From positions 806,001 through 870,000 of the forward strand of contig CAVXFB010000008.1 of NCBI GenBank assembly GCA_963760935.1: a stretch of DNA of 64,000 nucleotides, given 5' to 3'. Source of the DNA: CAVXFB01 sp963760935. Its GTDB lineage: Bacteria > Planctomycetota > Planctomycetia > Pirellulales > Thermoguttaceae. The notes below the pieces were generated by a model. That model saw only the letters and a list, made by a program, of their open reading frames with translations, was not told the DNA's origin and did not search any database. The position numbers and the translations under genes are program-made. Each line of letters starts with the position of its first letter. The first letter of the stretch is position 1. Shown here one piece after another: positions 28,231 to 36,930 of the stretch.

Positions 28231-29922
28231 ATGAGTCGATCGCAGTTCGTGCGCACCCTTTCCACGGTGGCTCTTGCCGTCGCTTTGGCTCTGATGCCAT
28301 GCTTTGCATGGGCCGTCGATGTGTCCAAGTGGTCGACGTATGACATTCAGTTAACTGGCAATCATCATGCCAACGGTTACGCGGACGGGACCTATCTAAT
28401 CGCCACCTTCACCGCCCCTGACAAGAGCACGCAAATCGTCAGCGGATTCTGGGATGGCGGTGCCGATTTCCGCGTCCGCTTCGTGCCCACCCAAACGGGA
28501 ACTTGGAGCTACACAATTCGCTCTAATGATGCGATGCTCAACAGCCAGTCGGGCACGATCAACGCCTCCGCTGCAAAGCCGGGAGAACATGGCTTTCTGC
28601 GCACCGATCCGAAGCACAAGTACTGTTTTGTCTGGGACGACGGCACCCGCTACTTCATGTGGGGACAGATCTATGACGACATCGTAGCAACCGCGCTGGC
28701 CACCAGCGACAAAGTCTGGCAAACCGCCATCGACAACTCGGCAGCGCATGGTTTTTCCAAAATCCGCCTGAACGTTTGCTCCGACCTAGCCAGTTCGGGC
28801 TGGACCGGAAGGGACTCGGCGTGGTCGGTGCTGCGTCACGGCTATCCCTATGTGACGGTGTACACAGCTTCCAATAGCCAACAGCCCAACCGCGATCAAC
28901 TCAATCTGGCGTACTGGCAGAAGCTCGATCAAATTATCGACTACATCCACTCGAAGGGCTTGGTGGCCGACTTGATGATTGTCAATCCTTACAATGACAA
29001 CAACGTATTCGGCACTGGTGCGCAAAACGACCGTCTGATCAAGTACACCGTGTCGCGCTACGCAGCCTATGACAACGTGATTTGGTGCCTTTGCTGGGAG
29101 TGGGGGGTGTCGTCCGCGGCGGCTGGGCAAAAACAGCACAAGGCGGATTTCGATCGGTTTGGCGAGTTAGTGCGAGACAATGATCCCTGGCTGGCTAATG
29201 GCGCAGCAATGCGCCCGTTGACCATCCATAGCAATACGCAGATCAATTTTCCGTTCTTTGGTTCGCGTTGGCCCACCGAGGTCTGCATTCAGTTTGGTCC
29301 GCGAAATGAGAAGTATCGCTACGGCGACCAGTGGGGCAATGCAGGAATCGTCTACAATCTCGGCCACAATATGCCCGTGGTCAACGATGAATACGGTTAC
29401 ATCAATGACGAGGGCGGAGTGACCATGACGCGGCTTCAAAGCCGGCAGGCCATCTGGGGCATCGCGACCGCCGGCGGATACGGAAGCCAAGGAGACTGGA
29501 CCGTCTACGGCACCGGCAGCGCGAAGTGGAAACCCAATTTGACCGGCGAATGGCACGACGCGGCAGAATATGACGACATCAAGCACCTGGTCGATTTCTT
29601 CACAACCAAGGGTATCGAATACTGGAAGATGTCCAGCCACAACGAGCTGAAATCCGGCTCGTCGCGAGCCTATCTTCTGGCCGAACCCGGACGCCAGTAC
29701 GTGCTCTACGGCGCAAAGGAAGGCACGGTGTCACTGAAGCTCGGCGGCGACAACGGCGCGACCTTCCTTGTTTGGAAATACGACCCAACCAGCGGCGCCA
29801 CGACGAGCCTCGCCCCGGTTACCGGAGGCGGTACGCAATCGTGGAACTTGGCAGAATTTGGGACAAACGCCGTCGGCGGCAGCGACTGGGTGCTGCTGAT
29901 CACTACACTTCACGCCGAGTAG
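28231..29922 (+). CDS. DUF5060/DUF4038-like secreted glycoside-hydrolase-type protein 3, without PEP-CTERM
   Basis: Third paralogue, 563 residues. It shares the signal peptide (MSRSQFVRTLSTVALAVALAL), KWSTYDIQLTGNHHANGY, the barrel motifs FVWDDGTRYFMWGQIYDD, IWCLCWEWG and MPVVNDEYGYINDEGG, and the C-terminal ITGGG-like sandwich. It ends SDWVLLITTLHAE with no PEP-CTERM anchor. Its N-terminal domain is the most diverged (TAPDKSTQIVSGFWDGGADF). The product is therefore predicted to be released rather than held at the surface, unlike its two neighbours. Confidence 0.88.
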   Translation: MSRSQFVRTLSTVALAVALALMPCFAWAVDVSKWSTYDIQLTGNHHANGYADGTYLIATFTAPDKSTQIVSGFWDGGADFRVRFVPTQTGTWSYTIRSNDAMLNSQSGTINASAAKPGEHGFLRTDPKHKYCFVWDDGTRYFMWGQIYDDIVATALATSDKVWQTAIDNSAAHGFSKIRLNVCSDLASSGWTGRDSAWSVLRHGYPYVTVYTASNSQQPNRDQLNLAYWQKLDQIIDYIHSKGLVADLMIVNPYNDNNVFGTGAQNDRLIKYTVSRYAAYDNVIWCLCWEWGVSSAAAGQKQHKADFDRFGELVRDNDPWLANGAAMRPLTIHSNTQINFPFFGSRWPTEVCIQFGPRNEKYRYGDQWGNAGIVYNLGHNMPVVNDEYGYINDEGGVTMTRLQSRQAIWGIATAGGYGSQGDWTVYGTGSAKWKPNLTGEWHDAAEYDDIKHLVDFFTTKGIEYWKMSSHNELKSGSSRAYLLAEPGRQYVLYGAKEGTVSLKLGGDNGATFLVWKYDPTSGATTSLAPVTGGGTQSWNLAEFGTNAVGGSDWVLLITTLHAE

Positions 29923-29984
29923 GTGGTCTGTTCAATCCACCTTGAGACGGACGATAGAGCCAACTGTCAATCGTATCGCTCTCG

Positions 29985-31100
29985 TCAATCGAGCCAGTCC
30001 TTTTCCCGCAGTCGCTGGGGCGTGTACTGCTCGGTGACGTAGCTGATGTCCCGGCTAATGAGGGCCTCGACCTCGAGTTTGAAGCCGTTGTCCAACAGCT
30101 TTTGGATTTCCTTTTGCCACGGCTTCTTGTGGGCAAACCAGGGGTAGCTAGCGATCTGCTTTGCCCGCTTGCGGTCGGTGTCGCTCAGCGCGATCTTCAC
30201 GCTGTCGGAAAGCTGGCAGCGTTCGAAGTCGCTGGAGCGGATGCCCAGGAAGCGCGCGTCGGGGATGGCCATGCGTTGCGACTCGAAGGCCAGGTTGATC
30301 GAGCCCTGCTTAATCACGCTGTAGATGTAGTATCCCCACGGATCGTTATCCAAGAGACAGTACACCGGCAGCTTCAATTCGTTGTGCATGCGGCAGAGCA
30401 TGCGCCGCACGCCGCGCGGGGGCTGGCCGCCGCCGTGCGTGAGGATGCAATTGTTCTTCTTCCAGAACTTATCTTCGTTGAACCGCTGCCAGACGGTGCC
30501 CTTTTCGACGTGCAGGATGAACTTCGCGTTGCATGACTTGAATTGGATCACTTCCGGCTCGACGATCGAGGGGATGGCGTAGCCGCCCGAGCCCATCCGC
30601 GAGCAATCGATCTCGTCGCCGCTGTCGACCAGAACGATGTTTCCCACCATGCCGCCGCGAAGATCGGCGAAGACGTGCAACTCCTCACGCAGGCTGTTGA
30701 GCAAGACTTCGACGTCTTCGATCACCGGGTCGCATTCGCCCTGATCCTCGAACGTCGGCTCCTTGGTGCCCTGCACGTCGTGCTTGAGTCGGTAGAACAG
30801 TCCGCGGATGCTAAGCGTCTTGCCTTCCTCGATCAGTTCGGCCACGCCGCGGGCGACAAGCATCGTCTGCATGAAGCTCTTCGCCTGCGAGAGGTTAAAG
30901 AGTTGGCGGCGATTGGTGTTGCTGCCCATCTCGATGAATCGTTTCGCCTTGTTGTAGCGAACGTTCGAGAGAGCGCGGGTAGGAATATCGACGTGCGGAT
31001 CGCGCCCGCGATCGGCCGCGGCCACGACGGCGTCGGCCAATTCGCTCAGTCGCTTGCGAGTCTTCACGTCACGCGGTTTCATGGATGGGCTTTTTGCCAT
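29985..31100 (-). CDS. top6A: DNA topoisomerase VI subunit A
   Basis: Spo11-like DNA-cleaving subunit of type IIB topoisomerase VI, 371 residues. The catalytic Tyr is in the SIRGLFYRLKHD segment (5Y-CAP domain). The TOPRIM metal-binding parts are the Glu in FILHVEKGTVWQRF and the DND of VYCLLDNDPWGYYI. It acts as an A2B2 tetramer with subunit B, relaxing and decatenating DNA with ATP. ATG 31100. In most operons A and B are adjacent; here a GxxExxY cassette lies between them. Topoisomerase VI is mainly archaeal and plant and is patchy in bacteria (general knowledge). Confidence 0.93.
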   Translation of the reverse strand: MAKSPSMKPRDVKTRKRLSELADAVVAAADRGRDPHVDIPTRALSNVRYNKAKRFIEMGSNTNRRQLFNLSQAKSFMQTMLVARGVAELIEEGKTLSIRGLFYRLKHDVQGTKEPTFEDQGECDPVIEDVEVLLNSLREELHVFADLRGGMVGNIVLVDSGDEIDCSRMGSGGYAIPSIVEPEVIQFKSCNAKFILHVEKGTVWQRFNEDKFWKKNNCILTHGGGQPPRGVRRMLCRMHNELKLPVYCLLDNDPWGYYIYSVIKQGSINLAFESQRMAIPDARFLGIRSSDFERCQLSDSVKIALSDTDRKRAKQIASYPWFAHKKPWQKEIQKLLDNGFKLEVEALISRDISYVTEQYTPQRLREKDWLD

Positions 31101-31122
31101 AGGTCATAAACACAAGAGGAAA

Positions 31123-31586
31123 GGAACCACAGATGAACACGGATTAACACGGATACGGACGAGCAGGGAATGCCCTAATTAGTTAGCGAATCGCCTAATC
31201 TCGATCTTTGGCTGACCGAAGTTGATCAATAGGCATATACGCATTCCAGTTGCTTTCAGATAGTTGATGCATTGGGCAGAATGAACGTCGTCGAAAGCCT
31301 TCACCGCTTTGAGTTCGAGGATGATGGAGTTCTCCACAATTAAGTCAGCGACATAGTCTCCCACGACTACGCCATCATACAGGACTTGGATGGGCTGCTG
31401 TTGTATGGCAAGAAGCCCGGATTTGCTCAACTCATGGGCGAGCGCGTTCTCATAAACCTTCTCAAGAAATCCTGCCCCCAATTCGTTACTCACAGAATAT
31501 GCACAACCGATGACGCGTTGCGTCACACGGTTCAAACTCTCCAAGTCTGCCGTCATCCGTGTTCATCCGTGTTCATCTGTGGTTCC
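31123..31586 (-). mobile_element. GxxExxY cassette with 32-bp terminal inverted repeats
   Basis: A 464-bp unit inserted between top6B and top6A. Its ends, 31123-31154 and 31555-31586, are inverted repeats matching at 31 of 32 positions (GGAACCACAGATGAACACGG at the outer edge). Each end contains a doubled GAACACGGAT-like unit. The inside is almost filled by one gene. No clear target duplication is seen. Similar ACAGATGAACACGGAT repeats are common in planctomycete genomes (recollection), so this may be a non-classical mobile unit. Confidence 0.65.
31179..31556 (-). CDS. GxxExxY protein (PD-(D/E)XK nuclease-superfamily-like)
   Basis: 125 residues. The family-naming motif is GAGFLEKVYENAL (G, then F-L-E, then Y). 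The C-terminal half has a possible PD-(D/E)XK core: Asp in YVADLIVENS and Glu/Lys in IILELKAVKAF, then INYLKATGMRICLLINFG. The start ATG overlaps the top6B stop (ATGA at 31556-31553), so translation is probably coupled. Its role is unknown; the fold suggests a nuclease or DNA-binding protein. Carried by the repeat-flanked cassette 31123-31586. Confidence 0.9.
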   Translation of the reverse strand: MTADLESLNRVTQRVIGCAYSVSNELGAGFLEKVYENALAHELSKSGLLAIQQQPIQVLYDGVVVGDYVADLIVENSIILELKAVKAFDDVHSAQCINYLKATGMRICLLINFGQPKIEIRRFAN

Positions 31587-33634
31587 ATTTCTTCTTCGTG
31601 GCCGACAATAATCACGTTTTCGCCAAACTCCTCGGCGTCTTCTTCAATCGCTCGCCCGCGGTCGTCCATTCGGATATCGGCTTGCAGAGTGCGTTTCTTG
31701 GCGACTTCCAGCAGGCGATCGTAGAGCTTCTTTTCATCGGCGCTATTGATGCGGCTGACGGCCTTGGCCACCTCGCTCAGGTAGCGAAGGAAGATTTGCC
31801 GCCGCTCACCTTCGTGGCGCACTTTCAGCCGGCGGCGCAGGAACATGCCCAGCTTACGGCCGACCGCTTGCAGGCCCAGTCGCAGCTCCTTCTGGATTTC
31901 CGGATAGGATGCGATGGCTTCTTTCGACTCGTTGGTAAACGGCACCCACACGCTTGCCATGTGAATCATTACGGTGACCGGTCCACCGGGCAGGGAGCCG
32001 CGTGACTGGCTGAGCCCATAGGACCGCCAATTGGTCGACATGACGGTTTGGGTGATCGCGCAACCCCCGGCCTGGAACTGCAACGGCACGCGATTGGCAT
32101 ATCGCAGCACGTTCATCGATTGGCCCTCGCTGATGTTGACCTTCTGGAGCGCCTCGTACAGGCGGTCGACGTCGACTGCTTTCAGCTTGCCGGGCGAGAC
32201 GCGAATGCCTACCTTGGCTTGGGCCAGAATCTTGTCCGCGGCGTCGGCCCCGAGACCTTGGAATGTCGTGATCAGAAACTGCCGCAACGTGCGGGCGTCG
32301 CTTTCTTCGAGCGACTCGGCCAACACGTCTCGCGGAATGCGGCGGGTCAAGGCCGCGCCGCCATAGGCCAAGCCGACCTCGATCTGGAACGGATTGCCGC
32401 GATACACGGCCGGCGGGCGCGTGGCGGCGGTGTAGAACTCGCCCGGTACGACCTGTCGCAAGCCCTTGAGAATCAGTTCCTCGCCGATCGGCGCGATGCA
32501 GTCGGTGGCCGGCGCCGGAATCTTCGTTTGTTGAATCGCTTGATACACCAAGTCGGCCTCGTGGCGGCCGATCTTCCGCGGGTTCGCCCGGGTGCTGATC
32601 TTGGCTGCATCACACAATCGCCGGGCGACGCTGGGGCTGACCCGCGAGAACGAATGCACCAGGAACTGCGACACGGTCGGCGCCTTCGTATCCTTGAGCA
32701 TGCCGACCAGCCGGCCAAGTTCGACGCCGTATGGGTGCGGTTTGATCTCTTTGGGCTCCGGCGGAAGCTGCTCTGTTACGCGGACGTACTCGCGGCTGTT
32801 GTCGTCGGGATCGGTGTAGTGAATCGCCACATGCGGATTGGCGATGGCCGTTTGTTCGAGATATTCGTCGACGCTGCCGCGGCCGCGTTGGTAGCGGGCC
32901 TCGAGCTCGATGGTCACCCGCGTGCCATGATCCAGGTCGATCCATTCGATGCCGTATTTGTCGATGGCCTTTTGCCCCTCGTGATTCGGCGCGATTTCGA
33001 CCCCTTCGCCGCGGCCATTGAGAATCTCGGGCAGGTTGCGCTTCGTATCGATCTGGATTTCGTAATAGTGGGCCGGCTCGCGTTTCGAGATCTTCGAGAC
33101 GATCTTGACGGGCTTGCCGGTTGTCAACAGGCCGTGCATGCCGGCGGCGCTGATGCCGATGCCTTGCTGGCCACGGCTCATGCGCATGCGGTGGAACTTC
33201 GAGCCGTACAGAAGCTTGCCGAAGATCAGTGGAATCTGCTTCTTGAGAATGCCTGGCCCGTTGTCCTGCACGCCGACTTTGTAGCGGTCTTGGCCGACGC
33301 GCTGGATATGGACCCACAACTCCGGCAGGATGCCGGCTTCTTCGCAAGCGTCGAGGGCGTTGTCGACGGCCTCCTTGACGGTGGTCAAAAGGGCCTTGCG
33401 GGGATTGTCGAAACCCAGCAGGTGCCGATTCTTTGCAAAGAACTCGCTGACCGAAATATCACGTTGGCCGGCGGCCATCGACTGGGCCGTAGCCCGGCGG
33501 CGCGTGCGACTGGGCGCTGCGCCATCGCCATTTGTCGCATTGCCGTTGGACGTTGGGGTTGGAATGGATTCCGCTTTCGGGGTAGGACGAGCAATCAATT
33601 TTTTCTCCGAGGAAAAAAGGGGGGCAGGCCCCAT
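31553..33634 (-). CDS. top6B: DNA topoisomerase VI subunit B
   Basis: ATPase subunit of topoisomerase VI, up to 693 residues. The GHKL ATP fold has the N-box Asn/Asp in VKEAVDNALDACEEA, the G1 box DNGPGI and the G2 box SRGQQGIGISAAGM; helix-two-turn-helix and transducer domains follow, with the conserved Lys region of QSRGSLPGGPV. The first 60 or so residues are low-complexity. The ATG at 33634 lies inside a fragment of the GGGGACAGTCCCC repeat, so the true start may be further in. The last nine codons (PQMNTDEHG) come from the cassette's right inverted repeat. Confidence 0.93.
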   Translation of the reverse strand: MGPAPLFSSEKKLIARPTPKAESIPTPTSNGNATNGDGAAPSRTRRRATAQSMAAGQRDISVSEFFAKNRHLLGFDNPRKALLTTVKEAVDNALDACEEAGILPELWVHIQRVGQDRYKVGVQDNGPGILKKQIPLIFGKLLYGSKFHRMRMSRGQQGIGISAAGMHGLLTTGKPVKIVSKISKREPAHYYEIQIDTKRNLPEILNGRGEGVEIAPNHEGQKAIDKYGIEWIDLDHGTRVTIELEARYQRGRGSVDEYLEQTAIANPHVAIHYTDPDDNSREYVRVTEQLPPEPKEIKPHPYGVELGRLVGMLKDTKAPTVSQFLVHSFSRVSPSVARRLCDAAKISTRANPRKIGRHEADLVYQAIQQTKIPAPATDCIAPIGEELILKGLRQVVPGEFYTAATRPPAVYRGNPFQIEVGLAYGGAALTRRIPRDVLAESLEESDARTLRQFLITTFQGLGADAADKILAQAKVGIRVSPGKLKAVDVDRLYEALQKVNISEGQSMNVLRYANRVPLQFQAGGCAITQTVMSTNWRSYGLSQSRGSLPGGPVTVMIHMASVWVPFTNESKEAIASYPEIQKELRLGLQAVGRKLGMFLRRRLKVRHEGERRQIFLRYLSEVAKAVSRINSADEKKLYDRLLEVAKKRTLQADIRMDDRGRAIEEDAEEFGENVIIVGHEEEMEPQMNTDEHG

Positions 33635-33673
33635 TTGTGCACAGCACCTTTTTCCGAACGGTCGCCGGGCACT
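33612..33673. repeat. Diverged copy of the 97-bp GGGGACAGTCCCC element, partial
   Basis: Resembles the left two thirds of 52383-52479: a poly-A stretch, GGGGGGCAGGCCCC, ATTTGTGC, GCACC, then CGGGCAC. It covers the predicted start codon of top6B. Confidence 0.55.
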
Positions 33674-33949
33674 GTGGAACCTGAACGATTATACCGGTTC
33701 TGTCGTGCGCCTCCCACACGGTTTTTCGCGAATTCTCGGCATATTGAGAGGGTTTTTCCCACACGGCATACAAAGATTCACCCGTGCGAGCAACCGCTGC
33801 CGAGATTGGTATTGAGCGGTTTTTTTGCGTTCTCCAAGAGAACTGCGTTGCGCGTTGAGCAGCCGCTTTGCCGGCGGCCCTTGCGCAACGGGACCGCCGC
33901 CGAAAAAACTCGCAAGGATGCGATGCCCGAACACTGAGGGATCAGAACC
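33674..33949. other. Divergent intergenic region
   Basis: Spacer between top6B (minus) and the secreted protein at 33950 (plus); should contain two promoters. No strong consensus or gene seen. Confidence 0.35.
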
Positions 33950-34369
33950 ATGAACCACACGTTGTCTCACGTCAGATTGATTGCCATCGCCGGCATAGCC
34001 ACGGTGATGGTGGCGGTCGTCGTGCTCGGCACGCCGCGCGAAGCCAGCGCCGAGTTGATCCGCCATACCACGTCTGGTGCGCCGTACTCCGGCTACTTTG
34101 TTCAGCCGGGCGGGGGCAGCAGCGTCGGCGCCAAGATGTATCCTTGCCCGCGGCCAGCGCCGCCGCTAGTCGGTCACACGTACATCACATACGAGCCACT
34201 GAACCCGCACGAGATGCTGTATCGACACAGCCGCGTCTACCGGACATCGCACGACGATGCACCGCCGACGCGGACTAAGGTTCGCTGGGGCACCAGCGGC
34301 GCGCCGCTGTCGCGATTACTGTCACCACCGGTGACCGACACCACGTTCAAGTCCCACATAGTTCGCTAG
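33950..34369 (+). CDS. Small secreted protein, unknown
   Basis: 139 residues with a signal peptide (hydrophobic IAGIATVMVAVVVLG, cleavage near EASA). The mature part is basic and Pro-rich: HTTSGAPYSGYFVQPGGG, PCPRPAPPLVGHTYITYEPL, MLYRHSRVYRT. No family is recognised. It is followed 67 bases later by another small secreted protein on the same strand, both apparently exported Tyr/His-rich proteins. Confidence 0.65.
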   Translation: MNHTLSHVRLIAIAGIATVMVAVVVLGTPREASAELIRHTTSGAPYSGYFVQPGGGSSVGAKMYPCPRPAPPLVGHTYITYEPLNPHEMLYRHSRVYRTSHDDAPPTRTKVRWGTSGAPLSRLLSPPVTDTTFKSHIVR

Positions 34370-34385
34370 AAGAAGAATCTAGAAG

Positions 34386-34415
34386 AAAAACAGGGGGGAC
34401 TGTCCCCCTTTTTCC
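34386..34415. repeat. Terminal part of the GGGGACTGTCCCC element
   Basis: AGGGGGGACTGTCCCCCTTT is palindromic and matches the ends of the 97-bp element at 51079 and 52383. Confidence 0.5.
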
Positions 34416-34436
34416 GGCCTTAAGGAGCGCGAGCCC

Positions 34437-34814
34437 ATGAAACGAACGGTAATCCTAAGTGTCGCGTCGGCGCTGCTAATTGCCGCGGGATTGACCCAGG
34501 AGGCCATGGCCGGCCACGGCTTGTTGAAGAGCCGCGTCGCATATCGCCAATCGCAGACGACTCCTTGGCACGGCGGCTATTACGACGTTGCCTGGGGCGC
34601 GCCGGTGGCGTTGGTAGTGCCGCCGACGGCCGAAAGTGAGTGGCATCTCGGCTGGGGCGTTGGCGCGTCGCGCGTCACGCCGATTCAGCACCAGTTCCAG
34701 CGGGGCTATCCGGCCGGCTCGGGAGCATCCGGCGACACCGGATTCCAACCTACGCCCCGCTGGCCGTCGAGCACCGATCAATTCGGCGACTACTACATTC
34801 GCGGCCCCTGGTAA
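34437..34814 (+). CDS. Small secreted protein, unknown
   Basis: 125 residues. AAGGAGCG precedes ATG 34437. The signal peptide ends near EAMA, then AGHGLLKSRVAYRQSQ, WHGGYYDVAWGAPVALVVPP, and a C-terminus ending DYYIRGPW. Aromatic-, Gly- and His-rich; no known domain. Probably cotranscribed with 33950-34369. Confidence 0.68.
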   Translation: MKRTVILSVASALLIAAGLTQEAMAGHGLLKSRVAYRQSQTTPWHGGYYDVAWGAPVALVVPPTAESEWHLGWGVGASRVTPIQHQFQRGYPAGSGASGDTGFQPTPRWPSSTDQFGDYYIRGPW

Positions 34815-35163
34815 GTGTGGATGTAGCAGGCACACTTCGTGTGCCGTCGCGTTCGGACGTAGAAGTACGATTTGTTTGCCATTCCCTCGCTAAGCAGGGC
34901 GGCTCTACCTCAGGCCGCCCTGCCTGCTTATTGGCGGCGTCGCCAGTGCCTCATGACGGCATAAATCGAGGCCGACCGTTCTCTTCACGGGTCATCCTCC
35001 CGGCCAGCGTCAATAGTTGCGCCATTTTGTGTTGTAAACTTGAGAGTATGCGAGTGATTGCACTGCGCCCGTGCTGCGTTCGATTGTTCCCGTCGATTCC
35101 AAGCAATCAGCGTCCGCTCTCGCCGACTTGCGGCAAAGTTGGCTGTCTTTTAGGAGAAGTGAA
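34815..35163. other. Intergenic with dispersed palindromic repeat
   Basis: Holds GTAGCAGGCACACTTCGTG with its complementary half at 34824-34850, and a palindrome around GGGCGGCTCTACCTCAGGCC (about 34898-34935). These look like dispersed planctomycete repeats. No gene seen; the promoter of 35164 should lie at the right end. Confidence 0.4.
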
Positions 35164-36650
35164 ATGATTCGGGCAATGAGACTTCTGCCGCTTGCGACAC
35201 TGGCCGTCCTTATGTTGATTTCGAGTCAAGCTACGGGCCGCGGTGGCGGCGGCGGATCTCACGGCGGAGGAGGAGGGGGTGGATCTCACGGCGGAGGAGG
35301 CGGAGGTGGATTTCACGGCGGCGGAGGTGGTGGGAGTTTTGGCGGTGGCTATCACGGTAGCGGTGGCTTGAGCAGTGGATATCGCGGCGGTGGAGATATC
35401 GGCGGCGGTTACCGTGGTGGCGACTTTAGCGGCTACCATGGCGGCTCGGCCCACGGAGATGCAATCGATCGTGCCTCCTCGTTCCAGTCGCACCCCAACT
35501 CCGGATGGTCGAACTTCGGCGGGCGTTCGGGCGCGACCGATCGCACGAGCAACTACCGCGGCAACATCTCGTCAAACGCGGCGCGTGACTGGCATCCGGG
35601 GCCCGGCCCGGATCGCCATCCCGACTGGTATCACGGCAATTGGGACGATCACAGGCACCATCCTTATCCTTGGGGTCCGGCGGGTTGGTGGGCGGCCGGT
35701 TGGCTGGCCGGGGCCGATTTGGACGCTCCTTGGATCTGGGGATATTGGCCGTATTACAACCCGTACTGCGATGTACCGGTGATCATTGATGGGACAACCA
35801 TCAACTACGCGCAGCCGTTGGCCGAGGCGGCCGTTCCGGCGGCGAACCTCAACGTAGACGACTCTGCCGATCAAGGGGCACAACTGCTCGATGCGGCCCG
35901 CGGCGCTTTTCTCAACGGCAATTACGCGGGCGCCATGCAGCAGTGCGATTTGGCCGTTGCCCAGCAGCCCGGCAACACAGTTGCGCATGAGTTCCGTGGG
36001 CTGACCCTGTTTGCGCTCCATCGCTACAAAGAATCGGCCGGTGCGATCTACGCTGTACTTTCGGCTGGGCCCGGTTGGGATTGGCCAACGCTGAGCAGCC
36101 TTTATCCCAACGTGGGCGTCTATACCGAACAACTGCGTGCCCTGGAAGCGTACGTGGATTCAAACCCAAAGGAGGCCGATGCCCGCTTTCTCTTGGGCTA
36201 TCACTATATGACGGACGGATACCCGGATGCCGCAGCAAAACAGTTCAAGAAGGCGGCTGCGCTGAACACCAACGATCGATTGTCGGCTCAAATTGCGGCT
36301 AGTCTGACGACGACAGCGCCCGCCGCGCCGCCCGCGCCACCGGCCCCGCCGCACCGGCCAAGCCGGTCGACACCGCCAGTCTCGTCGGGCAATGGAAAGC
36401 AAGCCGATCCGACGGCGCGGCGATCTCGTTGGATCTGACGAAGGACGGCAAGTACACCTGGAAGTACGCCCAAAAGGACAAGCCCCAGGAGTTCAGCGGC
36501 TCTTATGTCGTGGCCGATAACCTCTTGATCCTGAAGCGTGGCGACACGCCGGTCATGGTTGGCCAAGTGACGCCGCTTGGCGATGGCCGCTTCAATTTCA
36601 AGCTGCCCGGCGGCAATCCGGCCGACCCCGGCCTGACGTTCGGCAAATAG
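35164..36650 (+). CDS. Secreted Gly-rich TPR-containing protein (frameshifted)
   Basis: TAGGAGAAG precedes ATG 35164. Signal peptide to about SSQATG, then a Gly/His/Ser-rich stretch to residue 100, an aromatic segment (WGPAGWWAAGWLAG, WGYWPYYNPY) and tetratricopeptide-like helices (AARGAFLNGNYAGAMQQCD, VAHEFRGLTLFALHRYKES, ARFLLGYHYMTDGYPDAA). After a Pro-rich linker the frame shifts at 36318-36352: the first frame stops at 36438, while the continuation (VDTASLVGQWKASRSDGAAI, then LTKDGKYTWKYAQKDKPQ) ends at 36650 with a small beta domain. Function unknown; possibly an envelope scaffold. Confidence 0.78.
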
Positions 36651-36724
36651 GCATTTTGGGCAGTTCCGTTGGCGAACGGCGATGGATCGCCGCATTTCCA
36701 TTTGGCCGCCCGATGCATCACGTC

Positions 36725-36748
36725 GCACACCGTCCGTTAACGGTGTGC
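36725..36748 (+). terminator. Perfect hairpin after the TPR gene
   Basis: GCACACCGT (36725-36733) and ACGGTGTGC (36740-36748) form a 9-bp perfect stem with a 6-base loop, 75 bases after the TPR protein stop. No U-run follows, so it may be a dispersed palindrome rather than a true terminator. Confidence 0.4.
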
Positions 36749-36930
36749 CCACGTTGCGCCTCCGACCCACGCTGCAAGGCTGCACAGGTTAGTCGTTAGT
36801 CTTCCCCTGTTTCACTGCTCTTGTCTGACCGGCAAAATTTCGCTACATTTCAATGGCTTCACGCCCAGGTTCCTTCGATTTGGGGGGGCGTCGTGAATTG
36901 GTCTCGTCTCGGGGGAAAGGAATCCGCATC

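Noticed and set aside
31179..31556. Homing-endonuclease or intein-like insertion in top6
   Set aside because: The gene lies between the subunit genes, not inside a coding frame, and lacks LAGLIDADG or HNH motifs.
32048..33937. 629-codon plus-strand frame
   Set aside because: Antisense shadow of topoisomerase VI subunit B, which has clear ATPase motifs.
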